From contig CAHJWG010000004.1 in the NCBI GenBank assembly GCA_903642215.1, positions 62,001-126,000 of the forward strand: a stretch of 64,000 nucleotides of DNA, read 5' to 3'. The first letter of the stretch is position 1. The number at the start of each line of letters is the position of its first letter. Below are positions 1 through 8,383 of this stretch, piece by piece. Under the pieces are notes generated by a model. The model did no database searches. It was given only the letters and a program-made list of their open reading frames with translations, and had not been told where the DNA came from. Both the position numbers and the translations under genes were made by a program. This DNA is from Sphingobacteriaceae bacterium (GTDB lineage: Bacteria; Bacteroidota; Bacteroidia; Sphingobacteriales; Sphingobacteriaceae).

Positions 1-2
1 CG

Positions 3-1334
3 GTGAGGCTGAATAACTCGAGGGACAACTGGCACGACAATAGTTTTTACATCAAGCAGTTTTATTACATCGGCCGGGCCGAAGGCTTAAAAACCGGGGC
101 AGGTTCCTCGTCCAGCGTGTTGCCCACGCAGCGTATTTCGCATACTTTTACTTACAACAGCCGGCAGTACAAGTATTTACAGGATGAGGCGGATCCGAAT
201 AACCGCGTTTTCCCGCTGCATCGGTATGATACTTTATATTCCAGGGATTCTCTGTCTGTTAAACATTTGCGGAATGAGTTTTCTTACAGTTTTTACCTTC
301 GGGGAAATGCCGTAAAGTTTGTGCGTAACGAGTTGAAACTGGATTTAGGCTTGGTGCACGATTATTATAAATATAGTCAGTGGGTACGTAGTCCGGGGCA
401 GATTTCTACCACGAACGTTCAGCTGGCCACCTCCAACGTAAATTCTTTTCAGGATATAACTTTAAAAGCTCGTTTGGGATATAATTTAAGCGACCGTGCC
501 GCCTTAGATGTTAATTTGCAGCAGGTTACGCTCGGGCGTGAATTCGGCGATTATCTGTATGATGCCAAACTGGATGTTTTGCTCGGCAATAAAATCGGGC
601 GTATTATTATGGAAGCTTATACGCAAAGCAATACGCCGCCTTTAATTTATACAAACTGGATTTCGAGCCATTATCAGTTTATCAACAATAATTTCAGTAA
701 GCCTAAAACCACCGGTTTATCTTTTAATTATTTAAATGAAAAGCTGCAGCTGGATGCCAAAGCCGAATATTTTTTGTTGGGAAATTATCTGTATTTTGGT
801 TTATCTGATACAACTGCCGAATATTCAAATAATTTAAAAGCAATGCAAGCCGGCGGATCGATCAGTTTATTAAAACTAAGTTTGGCTAAAAACTTTACCT
901 GGCACAATTTACATTTTGATAATTTCCTGGTTTATCAAAAAACAAGCAACGCAGATATTTTGCGCACACCGGATTTTTATACCTACAACAGCTTATCCTA
1001 CACAAAAAAGTTTTTTAATGTATTGAATACCAATTTCGGTATCGCCATACGCTATAACACCACTTACCTGGCGCAAGCTTATGCGCCCGGCATCGGCCAG
1101 TTTTATAACAATTCGAGTATTAAATTTCCAAGTTATCCGGTGGTCGATCTTTTTATAAAAGGTACTTTACGCAGAACAAATATTTTTTTAAAGTATGATT
1201 ACGCTAACCAGGGATTATTTAGCAAAGGGTTTTATACCGTTGTAGCGCCGGGTGCAAATGCTAACAATGCAATCGGTTATCCCATGCAGGATGCATTGCT
1301 GAAGTTTGGCGTAAGCTGGAATTTTTATAATTGA
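3..1334 (+). CDS. Putative outer-membrane porin, C-terminal part (5' truncated)
   Basis: The reading frame enters from the left edge, so the GTG at nt 3 is not a real start. The 443 visible residues are rich in alternating aromatic and polar positions typical of outer-membrane beta strands (for example LRNEFSYSFYLRG and TGLSFNYLNEKLQLDAKAEYF) and end with a terminal aromatic strand, FGVSWNFYN, as expected for a BAM-inserted barrel. This pattern fits the Bacteroidota 'putative porin' family (Porin_10 type). No TonB plug can be seen because the N-terminus is missing. The substrate is unknown. Identification rests on barrel-like composition and remembered family resemblance. Confidence 0.7.
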   Translation: MRLNNSRDNWHDNSFYIKQFYYIGRAEGLKTGAGSSSSVLPTQRISHTFTYNSRQYKYLQDEADPNNRVFPLHRYDTLYSRDSLSVKHLRNEFSYSFYLRGNAVKFVRNELKLDLGLVHDYYKYSQWVRSPGQISTTNVQLATSNVNSFQDITLKARLGYNLSDRAALDVNLQQVTLGREFGDYLYDAKLDVLLGNKIGRIIMEAYTQSNTPPLIYTNWISSHYQFINNNFSKPKTTGLSFNYLNEKLQLDAKAEYFLLGNYLYFGLSDTTAEYSNNLKAMQAGGSISLLKLSLAKNFTWHNLHFDNFLVYQKTSNADILRTPDFYTYNSLSYTKKFFNVLNTNFGIAIRYNTTYLAQAYAPGIGQFYNNSSIKFPSYPVVDLFIKGTLRRTNIFLKYDYANQGLFSKGFYTVVAPGANANNAIGYPMQDALLKFGVSWNFYN

Positions 1335-1348
1335 GATGATTATTTTTG

Positions 1349-1376
1349 CTGTCATTTCGACCGCAGGGAGAAATCT
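1349..1376 (+). repeat. Single arm of the GTCATTTCGAC...GGAGAAATCT dispersed repeat
   Basis: This intergenic stretch reads CTGTCATTTCGACCGCAGGG then AGAAATCT. It closely matches both arms of the palindrome at 3834-3920, so it is a solo half of the same dispersed repeat. Confidence 0.7.
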
Positions 1377-1443
1377 TTATTGAATCGAAAAAAACTTAAA
1401 TCGATTAATAAAGGTTTTTTCCGATGGTTTAAATAACAGCTAA

Positions 1444-1454
1444 TGCTTCTTTTA
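1444..1454 (-). repeat. TAAAAGAAGYA element, 3' of the secreted GATase-like gene
   Basis: TGCTTCTTTTA on the plus strand, that is TAAAAGAAGCA in the sense of the leftward gene ending at 1501, 46 bp past its stop. Confidence 0.7.
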
Positions 1455-1500
1455 GCACTATAAAATCGTCATTCAAATTTTTTATGCCGATAAAACAGCA

Positions 1501-2766
1501 TCAGGTTTTTTGCTTCTTTTTCTTCGCCGCAGGGAACAAAACATTATTCAAAATCAAGCGGTAACCCGGCGAATTCGGGTGTAATTTTAAATCTGTTGGC
1601 GGGTCGCCGATGGCGTGCTGGTAATCTTCCGGATCGTGACCGCCGTAAAAAGTCCATTGCCCTTTGCCGTAATCACCATGAATGTAGCGTGCTTCGCCAT
1701 TAGTTTTCATCTCGCCTAAAACCAAAACATTCGGCTTTAATAAATCCTTGCGAAAAGCAGTGGTTAATCCCATAAAACCTTTTACAACTTTATCATGGTT
1801 TTGGGTGAGCATAGACGGAACAACATCCCATTTTGCCGAAAAATCAAATAAAGTAAAAAAATCCTGGCTCCGTTCTACCGTTCGGGTAGCGGTTACATCG
1901 ATGTTGCTGAAGCTGTGGCTGTACGGGTTTTCATCCAGTTTAAAGTTTTGAAAAGCAAAAGTTTTGTTAAAATCGAGTTTGGATTGCGCGCCCGGATCGG
2001 CTGCATCGCCATCAAACATACGCTCGCAAATATCTGTCCCTTCGGCTGCTAAAGCGATATCAAAAGTATCCGTGCCAGAACACATTGCAAATAAAAAACC
2101 GCCGCCCGCACAAAAATCCCGAATGTCTTTCGCTACGGCCAGCTTCATTTGCGATACCTTTTTAAAACCTAATTTACCAGCCAATGCTTCCTGCCGCTGC
2201 TGATCTTCCATATACCAGGGTGCGTTGTGGAATGCGGCGTAAAACTTGCTGTACTGGCCGGTAAAATCCTCATGGTGCAGGTGCAGCCAGTCGTATTTTG
2301 GCAGTTCACCTTTGATGATTTCCTCATCATATAAAACCGTGTACGGGATCTCGGCATACGTTAAAACGAGTGTAACGGCATCGTCCCAGGGCAATTTACT
2401 TTTGGGCGAATACACAGCCATTTTAGGTGCTTTCTCTAATTTTACCATATCCATATTGGCGGAAGGATCGGTAATTTCTGTTAAAATGGCGGTTGCTTTT
2501 CCATCTGCTAAAACCTCGTAACTCACGCCTCTGATCTTGCATTCGGCTTCAGCTTTCTGGTCATATTTCAGCATAAAACTGCCGCCGCGATAGTTAAGCA
2601 GCCAATCTACCTCTTCGCCGTTTTTTAAAATCCAGAACGCAATGCCGTATGATTTCAGGTGATCATGCTGCGTTTCGTCCATCGGGATTAAAATGTAAGC
2701 GGCCTGCACTGCGATGGAAGTTAAGGCAATAATTAAGGTGATAAAAACAGCACGGACACTTATCAT
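1501..2766 (-). CDS. Secreted protein with class I glutamine-amidotransferase-like region
   Basis: The ATG at 2764-2766 is preferred over the upstream ATG at 2796 because it puts a clean signal peptide (MISVRAVFITLIIALTSIAVQAA) at the N-terminus. The mature protein of about 400 residues has a stretch DFCAGGGFLFAMCSGTDTFD resembling the nucleophile elbow of GATase1-like folds, and a Lys-rich tail. Similar Bacteroidota proteins are often labelled 'asparagine synthetase B', but no AsnB glutaminase (N-terminal Cys) or ATP-pyrophosphatase signature is visible and the protein is exported, so that label is not adopted. It diverges from the cyclophilin gene. Function unknown. Confidence 0.65.
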   Translation of the reverse strand: MISVRAVFITLIIALTSIAVQAAYILIPMDETQHDHLKSYGIAFWILKNGEEVDWLLNYRGGSFMLKYDQKAEAECKIRGVSYEVLADGKATAILTEITDPSANMDMVKLEKAPKMAVYSPKSKLPWDDAVTLVLTYAEIPYTVLYDEEIIKGELPKYDWLHLHHEDFTGQYSKFYAAFHNAPWYMEDQQRQEALAGKLGFKKVSQMKLAVAKDIRDFCAGGGFLFAMCSGTDTFDIALAAEGTDICERMFDGDAADPGAQSKLDFNKTFAFQNFKLDENPYSHSFSNIDVTATRTVERSQDFFTLFDFSAKWDVVPSMLTQNHDKVVKGFMGLTTAFRKDLLKPNVLVLGEMKTNGEARYIHGDYGKGQWTFYGGHDPEDYQHAIGDPPTDLKLHPNSPGYRLILNNVLFPAAKKKKQKT

Positions 2767-2785
2767 TCTAAATCCTTTTTGAAAA

Positions 2786-2814
2786 TTGATATTCATACCA
2801 AAATACTAACTTTG
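2786..2814 (+). promoter_or_regulatory. Bacteroidota-type promoter for the cyclophilin gene
   Basis: TAACTTTG at 2807-2814 matches the TAnnTTTG -7 box of the Bacteroidota primary sigma factor. A TTG at 2786-2788 lies 18 bp upstream, within the usual spacing. The start codon at 2833 is 18 nt downstream of the box. Confidence 0.6.
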
Positions 2815-2832
2815 CACCTCTTAAACAAAAAA

Positions 2833-3291
2833 ATGAGCAAAGCAATTATTAAAACCGACAAAGGCGACATGACCGTAGAATTTTACGAGCAGGATGCGCC
2901 GAATACCGTAGCAAACTTTACAAAATTAGCAAAAGATGGCTTTTATAATGGTGTGGCTTTTCACCGCGTAATCCCGAATTTTATGGTTCAAACCGGTGAT
3001 CCGCTTTCTAAAGATCCGGCAACCGCATCGCGCGCCGGCAGCGGCGGCCCCGGTTATAAAATTGATTGCGAGTTAACCGGCGAAAACCAGTACCACGACC
3101 GCGGTGTACTTTCAATGGCCCACGCAGGCCGCAATACTGGCGGTTCACAGTTTTTTATTTGCCACAGCCGGGCAAATACCGCGCATTTAGACCGTAACCA
3201 TACCGTTTTTGGTAAAGTTGTGGATAATGTGGATGTGGTAGATCAAATCCGTCAGGGCGATAAAATTACCAGCATTGAAGTGATAGATTGA
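2833..3291 (+). CDS. Peptidylprolyl isomerase, cyclophilin type
   Basis: A 152-residue single-domain cyclophilin that catalyses cis-trans isomerisation of Xaa-Pro bonds. The start at 2833 (MSKAIIKTDKGDM) fits the family's beginning; an in-frame ATG at 2779 would add residues overlapping the promoter. Active-site signatures are FHRVIPNFMVQTGDP (catalytic Arg), GVLSMAHAGRNTGGSQFFI and the HLDRNHTVFGKVV region. No signal peptide, so probably cytoplasmic. The gene diverges from the secreted protein gene to its left. Confidence 0.93.
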   Translation: MSKAIIKTDKGDMTVEFYEQDAPNTVANFTKLAKDGFYNGVAFHRVIPNFMVQTGDPLSKDPATASRAGSGGPGYKIDCELTGENQYHDRGVLSMAHAGRNTGGSQFFICHSRANTAHLDRNHTVFGKVVDNVDVVDQIRQGDKITSIEVID

Positions 3292-3296
3292 TAAAA

Positions 3297-3391
3297 GTTT
3301 TAAGTTATAAGTGGTAAGTTTTAAGTATTTAGCGTAAACCTTTTACGAGGGTACTGATCTGATTTACTACTTAAAACTTACAACGTAAAAC
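3297..3391. repeat. Intergenic inverted repeat of the TTAAGTTATAAGT family
   Basis: Left arm (3297-3327) contains TAAGTTATAAGTGGTAAG and TTTTAAGTA. Right arm (3367-3391) contains TACTTAAAACTTACAACG. Together they form an imperfect palindrome between the cyclophilin and DUF5606 genes. Similar arms occur in other gaps of this window. Confidence 0.55.
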
Positions 3392-3398
3392 ACAAAAA

Positions 3399-3827
3399 AT
3401 GAATTTACATGGAATAGTATCCGTTTCTGGGAAACCAGGTTTGTGGCGGGCTCTAACGCAAAGCAAAACAGGCTTTATACTGGAAAGTTTAGACGAGCAA
3501 AAACTGAAGCTGGTAGTTAACCTAAGTACTGCAAAACTGGCTGCCTTAGAAGAAATTACTGTTTTTGGCGAGACAGAAGATTTAAGGCTGCCGGATATTT
3601 TAGAGCGCATGAAAACGCTTGCGACTATTCCTGATGCCAAGAAAGCAGACGGAAAAGCTTTACGTACTTTTTTTAGGGAAGCAGCGCCGGACCATGATGA
3701 AGAAAAGGTTTACGCTTCGGATATTAAGAAGATAATTTCCTGGTTTGAAATTTTAAAAAACCGACCGGAATTTAATGCAGAACCGGAAATTCCTGCACCT
3801 GCAGAGACAGAAGATCCGGCAGAATAA
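3399..3827 (+). CDS. DUF5606 domain-containing protein
   Basis: A 142-residue soluble protein beginning MNLHGIVSVSGKPGLWRAL, which fits the Bacteroidota-specific DUF5606 family. The first 60 residues look like a small beta-rich domain (VSGKPGLWRALTQ...FILESLD); the second half is helical (LRTFFREAAPDHDEEKVYASDIKKIISWFEIL). The tail is Glu/Pro/Ala-rich. No catalytic motif was recognised and function is unknown. It follows the cyclophilin gene in the same direction with a 107-bp repeat-filled gap. Confidence 0.75.
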   Translation: MNLHGIVSVSGKPGLWRALTQSKTGFILESLDEQKLKLVVNLSTAKLAALEEITVFGETEDLRLPDILERMKTLATIPDAKKADGKALRTFFREAAPDHDEEKVYASDIKKIISWFEILKNRPEFNAEPEIPAPAETEDPAE

Positions 3828-3833
3828 ATCGCT

Positions 3834-3920
3834 ACTGTCATCTCGACGATAGGAGAGATTTTCATCAAAGAAAAAATTATATTATTGAAAGAAGATTTCT
3901 CCTTTCGTCGAAATGACAGG
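3834..3920. repeat. Palindromic dispersed repeat (CTGTCATYTCGACGA...)
   Basis: Left arm at 3834-3860 (ACTGTCATCTCGACGATAGG then AGAGATT) and right arm at 3893-3920 are near-perfect reverse complements separated by about 32 AT-rich bases. The same sequence occurs as a solo arm at 1349-1376. Confidence 0.8.
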
Positions 3921-3921
3921 G

Positions 3922-3963
3922 TGCTTCTTTTATCAACCTAAAATATAGGTGATAAAAGAAGCA
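3922..3963. repeat. Head-to-head pair of TAAAAGAAGYA elements
   Basis: TGCTTCTTTTATCAACCTA and TAGGTGATAAAAGAAGCA face each other with about 5 bases between, giving a 42-bp almost perfect hairpin with one unpaired T. It directly follows the palindrome at 3834-3920. Confidence 0.85.
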
Positions 3964-4401
3964 TCTTGTTTTGGCAAACCTGCGGTTGTTGAGATTATGT
4001 TCTTTTGTGTTGAAACAAAAGAACCAAAAGATCAAGCATTTCGGATCGCCTCCGGGCGAAATGCAGCCCAACGCGCCTGGGTGCAAACTTTGCTAACGGC
4101 TTTGTACGGTTGTGATTTTGCGCGTAGCTTAACGTTATCCTGAATTTATTTCAGGATTCCCTCACAAAAGCTGGCAGACATTGCATGTGAGATGCCGAAT
4201 AAATTTCGGCATGACAAAACACATCATACTCCTTTTAATACCTGATTTTTACAAACCAAACAGAGCCATTATAATGGTATGCCCCCAGGTGTGGTGGGAA
4301 GACAAAACGTCCGGAAGGGATCGGGTTTGTCTTGAATCTTTGGTTCTTTTTGTTCAAGCAAAAAGAACGATAAGAAAAGACGAACAGCCCATTAAAAAAA
4401 A
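3964..4401. other. Gene-free region made of several inverted repeats
   Basis: No plausible gene was found. The region holds a GTTCTTTTGTGTTGAAACAA-type hairpin near 4000-4035, short hairpins around ATCCTGAATTTATTTCAGGA (4138) and GCCGAATAAATTTCGGC (4193), and a second TTGGTTCTTTTTGTTCAAGC hairpin near 4340 that mirrors the first. Its reading frames have the composition of repeats rather than protein. It separates two convergent genes. Confidence 0.6.
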
Positions 4402-5313
4402 TCAACAACTTGTATTACTGTAACTTTCTACCAAAAACTCCGGTTCAAAGGTGCAGTGCTGGATGTTTATATGCAGCAGTTCGTGCCGTAATTCTTCTTT
4501 GATATAGCCGAAAGAATTAATTGCTTTCTGATCAATCACCACGTGGGCAGTCAGCGCGTTTTCTGTAGTGCTCAATGCCCAGATATGTAAATGATGCACA
4601 TCCAAAACACCTTCAATTTTAAGCATCGCCGCGGTTACCTTTTCCAGATTCAGTTCTTTCGGTATCCCGTCCAAAGAAAGCCGCAAACTTTCTTTCAACA
4701 GGTTCCAGGTTCCGCCAATAATTACCAAAACGATAATCACACTAACCAAACTATCTACCCAAAACCAGTGTGTAAAATAAATCAGCACGCCGGAAACCAC
4801 TACGCCAAAAGATACAACCGCATCTACAGCCATGTGTAAATAAGCACCTTTAATGTTCAAATCCTTTTCCTTGCCCTGCACAAAAAGCCATGCAGTTGAA
4901 GCATTTACTAAAATCCCGGCGAAAGCAATCCAGGCAATTGTGCCGCCGGCAATCGGTTCCGGGTGGATAAAACGCATCACAGCTTCGTAAGCAATAATTA
5001 CAACTGCCAGCATCAAAATAATAGCATTTAACAGCGAAACGATAATGGTAGAACGCTTGTAACCATACGTATATTGATTGTTTTTGGCTACGCCGGAAAG
5101 CTTAAAAGCCAGTAATGCCAAGGCCAAACTGGCTACATCACTTAAATTATGGCCGGCATCTGTTAATAAAGAAAGGGAATGGGTGTAAAAGCCACCGATC
5201 ACTTCGGCAATCACAAAAGCTGTATTCAGGATAATCCCGATAACAAACGCCCTGGTTAAATGCGTAATTTTTGGCGCGTGGTCGTGATGATGATGTGCGT
5301 GGTCGTGGGGCAT
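4402..5313 (-). CDS. Cation diffusion facilitator (Zn2+/Cd2+/Co2+ efflux, CzcD/ZitB-like)
   Basis: A 303-residue inner-membrane antiporter expected to export divalent metal in exchange for protons. It opens with a His-rich stretch (MPHDHAHHHHDHAPK) typical of Zn-transporting CDFs, followed by six hydrophobic segments. Metal-site residues are visible in TM2 (LLTDAGHNLSDVASL) and TM5 (HMAVDAVVSFGVV), and a cytoplasmic C-terminal domain has the usual VHHLHIWALS motif. No metal-responsive regulator lies next to it. The exact metal is inferred only from the His-rich N-terminus. Confidence 0.9.
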   Translation of the reverse strand: MPHDHAHHHHDHAPKITHLTRAFVIGIILNTAFVIAEVIGGFYTHSLSLLTDAGHNLSDVASLALALLAFKLSGVAKNNQYTYGYKRSTIIVSLLNAIILMLAVVIIAYEAVMRFIHPEPIAGGTIAWIAFAGILVNASTAWLFVQGKEKDLNIKGAYLHMAVDAVVSFGVVVSGVLIYFTHWFWVDSLVSVIIVLVIIGGTWNLLKESLRLSLDGIPKELNLEKVTAAMLKIEGVLDVHHLHIWALSTTENALTAHVVIDQKAINSFGYIKEELRHELLHINIQHCTFEPEFLVESYSNTSC

Positions 5314-5420
5314 AACGCAAATTTAGTTAATCAGTTGCGGGTTTTTGGTTGCAAGTTGTAAGTTCTTGATCGGTTTTCTTGCCTTAAATCCGCTCCTCAT
5401 ACCCCAAACCTCGCTCCTTC

Positions 5421-5894
5421 CTACTCATGATGATAAGGTTCGCCCTTCAAAATTGTAAAAGCGCGGTAAACCTGTTCCACAAAAAACAAACGAACCATTT
5501 GGTGCGAAAAGGTGAGTTTGGATAAAGAAAGTTTTTCGTTTGCGCGCTGATAAACAGAAGCATCAAAACCATACGGGCCGCCGATTATAAAAACCAGGTT
5601 TTGGGTTGAGGCCAGCATCCTTTTATTCAACAAATCTGCAAACTGCAAGGAGGAAAGTTCCGAGCCGCGCTCATCCAGCAAAACCACATAATCAGTCGAA
5701 TTCAGCTTTTTCATAATCAGTTCGGCTTCCTTTGTTTTTTGCTGATCCTGACTTAAACCTTTGGTGTTTTTCAGTTCCGGAATTTCTAAAAATTCTAGTT
5801 TAATGTAATGTTTTAATCGTTTCAGGTATAAATCTATGCCTTCCATCAAATATCTTTCTTCGGTTTTCCCGAGGGATAGAAGCGTGATTTTCAT
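5421..5894 (-). CDS. rlmH: 23S rRNA (pseudouridine1915-N3)-methyltransferase RlmH
   Basis: At 157 residues it has the length expected for RlmH, the SPOUT-fold methyltransferase that methylates pseudouridine 1915 in helix 69 of 23S rRNA using SAM. Diagnostic features are the start MKITLLSLGKTEERYL, the SAM-binding knot segment VFIIGGPYGFDASVYQRA, and the C-terminus MVRLFFVEQVYRAFTILKGEPYHHE. It diverges from the MutS-like gene across a 91-bp gap; a TAACTTTG on the minus strand (plus 5958-5965) could be its -7 box. Confidence 0.95.
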   Translation of the reverse strand: MKITLLSLGKTEERYLMEGIDLYLKRLKHYIKLEFLEIPELKNTKGLSQDQQKTKEAELIMKKLNSTDYVVLLDERGSELSSLQFADLLNKRMLASTQNLVFIIGGPYGFDASVYQRANEKLSLSKLTFSHQMVRLFFVEQVYRAFTILKGEPYHHE

Positions 5895-5985
5895 AAGCAG
5901 GAGCAGAATTAATATCAGCCTTTTGAGCTGAATTGGATATTTTCGCCAAAGTATTTACAAAGTTATAGATTAAAATCAGGACTGA

Positions 5986-7797
5986 ATGACTGCGCAGGAA
6001 CAGGAAATTTTTAAAAGTTATGCTCAAGAAGCCAAATCACTTTCAACAAAAATTTTACTTTATAAAAAACGTATTAATCAGATTTCTTTTTCTCGGCTGA
6101 TTGTTTTTTTTGCAGGAATTATCCTGATTTACGCTTTAGGAAGTATTAGTTTTAGTTATGTGATAACGATCGTTATATCAATGATAACAGTTTTTTTTCG
6201 ATTGATACAGAAACAATCTAAACTACAAAAAGAACTGGTTTTTGATGAGAACCTGTTATCTGTTTTGAACAATGAAATTGACCACTTAAAAGAAGCAAAA
6301 AACAGTTACGATGCCGGTGCCGGTTTTGCAGACGGATTCCATACTTATACCGATGATCTTGATATTTTTGGCGAAAATTCTCTGTTTCATTACGTTAACC
6401 GCTGCAATACGCAATTCGGCAAAAGTATTTTAGCCGACTGGTTTAAAGCGCCGGTAGAAAAAACACTGATCGAAAACCGGCAACAAGCACTGGCCGAACT
6501 TCAAAATCATCAGTTAGAAGCTTTAAATTTTCGGGCGCAGCTAATTAACTTTAAAGGAAACGAATTTAACAAATTAACTTCTGCGTTGCAGGAAAACCTG
6601 AAGCAAAAGCTAACTTTCATCAATAAAAACTGGCTTAAAACTTATGTAAAAGTGCTGCCGTTTTTAATTTCTACTATAATTATCGGTACTTTTTTTAGCA
6701 GTATATTTTTAAAGCTTCTTGGTTTTTTAATGCTGTTTAACTTTCTCCTGAGCGGGTTTTTCTCTAAACAGGTTAATCAGGTTTATGGTAGCTTTAGTAA
6801 AAGCAGTTTGCAGCTTTCGGCTTTTGCTGCTATTTTGAAATGGATTGAAGAAATATCTTGGAAAAGCACTTACCTGCAAAACCTGGTTGCAAATTGTAAT
6901 TCTTCCGGCAAACAAAAAGCACATCAGCAGATGGATGCGCTTGCCAAAATTTTATCGCAATTTGATTACCGGCTGAATATGATTGTTGGTACAGTTTTAA
7001 ATTTATTGCTGCTTTGGGATTTGCGCTGTACCGTAAAACTGGCAAACTGGTACAAAACGGCAGCTAAAAATGTAACCGATAGTTTCGAGGTAATTTCTTC
7101 TTTTGAAGCATTAATCAGTTTAAGTACGCTGCATTACAATCATCCCGATTGGCCTTTTCCTCAAATTAAAGAAGATTTCGAGATTGAAACCATTGCGCTT
7201 GGTCATCCGCTAATTGCCAAAGCAAAACGCATCAGCAATAACTTTAGCATGAAACAAAAAACGGTTGATGTGATTACAGGTTCTAACATGGCGGGCAAAA
7301 GTACGTTTCTGCGTACGCTGGGCATCAATTTGGTTTTAGCTTATGCCGGTGCGCCGGTTTGTGCCGAAAGTTTAACCGTTCCAGTGATGAAATTGGTGAG
7401 TTATATGCGCATTAAAGATTCGTTAAATGAAAGCACTTCCACTTTTAAAGCCGAGTTAGACCGTTTAAAAATGATCCTCGAAAAAACCGCTGCCGAAACG
7501 GATGTACTTGTTTTGATTGATGAAATGCTGCGCGGCACCAACAGTAAAGATAAATATGCCGGTTCTAAAGCTTTTATCGAACGTTTGGTTGCGCAACAAA
7601 CTGCTGCTTTAGTGGCCACACATGATCTGCAAGTTGCCGATTTGGCTGATGAACATCCGGATTTAGTGCGCAACTTTCACTTCGACATTAAAATGCAAAA
7701 CCAGGATATGTTTTTTGATTACAAGATTAAAGATGGTGCCTGCAAAACTTTTAATGCTTCAATTTTGCTAAGGGAAATTGGTTTACGTGTGGAGTGA
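5986..7797 (+). CDS. Membrane-anchored MutS-like DNA mismatch-binding ATPase family protein
   Basis: The C-terminal third is a MutS-type ATPase: Walker A GSNMAGKSTFLRTLG near residue 431, the YMRIKDSLNESTSTFKAEL segment typical of MutS domain V, Walker B VLVLIDEMLRGTN near 510, and ALVATHDLQVADL after it. Residues 170-380 look like the MutS core/lever helices. Unlike canonical MutS (about 860 aa) this 603-residue protein lacks the mismatch-reading N-terminal domain and carries hydrophobic segments near residues 35-70 and 222-260, so it is probably membrane-associated. Such shortened MutS-related proteins are common in Bacteroidota and their role is not established. Confidence 0.88.
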   Translation: MTAQEQEIFKSYAQEAKSLSTKILLYKKRINQISFSRLIVFFAGIILIYALGSISFSYVITIVISMITVFFRLIQKQSKLQKELVFDENLLSVLNNEIDHLKEAKNSYDAGAGFADGFHTYTDDLDIFGENSLFHYVNRCNTQFGKSILADWFKAPVEKTLIENRQQALAELQNHQLEALNFRAQLINFKGNEFNKLTSALQENLKQKLTFINKNWLKTYVKVLPFLISTIIIGTFFSSIFLKLLGFLMLFNFLLSGFFSKQVNQVYGSFSKSSLQLSAFAAILKWIEEISWKSTYLQNLVANCNSSGKQKAHQQMDALAKILSQFDYRLNMIVGTVLNLLLLWDLRCTVKLANWYKTAAKNVTDSFEVISSFEALISLSTLHYNHPDWPFPQIKEDFEIETIALGHPLIAKAKRISNNFSMKQKTVDVITGSNMAGKSTFLRTLGINLVLAYAGAPVCAESLTVPVMKLVSYMRIKDSLNESTSTFKAELDRLKMILEKTAAETDVLVLIDEMLRGTNSKDKYAGSKAFIERLVAQQTAALVATHDLQVADLADEHPDLVRNFHFDIKMQNQDMFFDYKIKDGACKTFNASILLREIGLRVE

Positions 7798-7813
7798 ATT
7801 CGTAATTGTCGGA

Positions 7814-7824
7814 GCTTCTTTTAT
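7814..7824 (-). repeat. Degenerate TAAAAGAAGYA element
   Basis: GAGCTTCTTTTATCGA directly after the MutS-like gene keeps the CTTCTTTTATC core but has A instead of T at the first element position. Confidence 0.4.
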
Positions 7825-7879
7825 CGATTAAATTCGATAAAAATTATTATTAATTTTAGTTTTAAAAAAACTTAATATT

Positions 7880-7896
7880 TACTAAATAATTTAGTA
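7880..7896. promoter_or_regulatory. 17-bp palindromic operator candidate upstream of the Panacea gene
   Basis: TACTAAAT-A-ATTTAGTA is a perfect 8-1-8 inverted repeat ending 10 bp before the ATG at 7907, where a repressor would block transcription or initiation. A 14-bp palindrome ACTAAATATTTAGT occurs at 44888, upstream of an unrelated gene. It may be autoregulatory for the downstream antitoxin-like pair; this is inference. Confidence 0.5.
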
Positions 7897-7906
7897 TCAT
7901 TGTGTT

Positions 7907-8383
7907 ATGGAAAATCCAATTTCAGTTGCTAATTTTTTCGTGAACAAATCTCTTTACGGCGGCGAAGAATTAACGCCGATGAAAGTTTTAAAATTAGTTT
8001 ATTTAGCACACGGATGGAACTTGGGTTTAAAGGAAAGCCCGTTACTTACAGAAGCGGTTCAAGCTTGGAAGTACGGTCCGGTAGTTAAATCTGTGTACGA
8101 ATCATTCAAAAAATACAAAGACGCGCAAATAGAATCTTTAAGTTTAGATGTACAAACCGGAACTTATATTCTGCCGAAAAATACTGACGTTACTTTATTG
8201 CTTAACAAGGTTTGGTCTGTTTATAAAGATTATAGCGGCTTGGAATTATCTACCTTAACTCACGAAAAAAATAGTCCCTGGGATATTGTATGGAACAAAG
8301 AAGGCGGTAAAAGTAAAATGGCTGCCATTATCAGGAACGATTTAATAGCAAGTTATTATAAGAAAAAAGCCAACCTAAATTAA
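7907..8383 (+). CDS. Panacea (SocA-like, DUF4065) domain protein, antitoxin-like
   Basis: A 158-residue protein with the Panacea/SocA layout: VANFFVNKSL at the start, LTPMKVLKLVYLAHGWNLGL, the characteristic AWKYGPVVKSVYESFKKY, and a later LSTLTHEKNSPWDIVWNKEGG. In Caulobacter, SocA is a proteolytic adaptor antitoxin for SocB, and Panacea domains serve as antitoxin modules next to diverse toxins. The gene ends TAATG, its stop overlapping the ATG of a small membrane-protein ORF, which points to translational coupling. The toxin function of the partner is inference. Confidence 0.85.
   Translation: MENPISVANFFVNKSLYGGEELTPMKVLKLVYLAHGWNLGLKESPLLTEAVQAWKYGPVVKSVYESFKKYKDAQIESLSLDVQTGTYILPKNTDVTLLLNKVWSVYKDYSGLELSTLTHEKNSPWDIVWNKEGGKSKMAAIIRNDLIASYYKKKANLN

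Noticed and set aside
1511-1525. TGCTTCTTTTTCTTC as another element copy
   Set aside because: It encodes the Lys-rich tail of the secreted protein and departs from the core by an extra T, so it is probably chance.
1501-2796. Asparagine synthetase B label for the secreted protein
   Set aside because: No N-terminal catalytic Cys glutaminase domain or ATP-pyrophosphatase motif is visible, and the protein has a signal peptide.
3964-4401. Short open frames of 60-80 codons
   Set aside because: They lie across inverted repeats, lack ribosome-binding context, and have repeat-derived composition.
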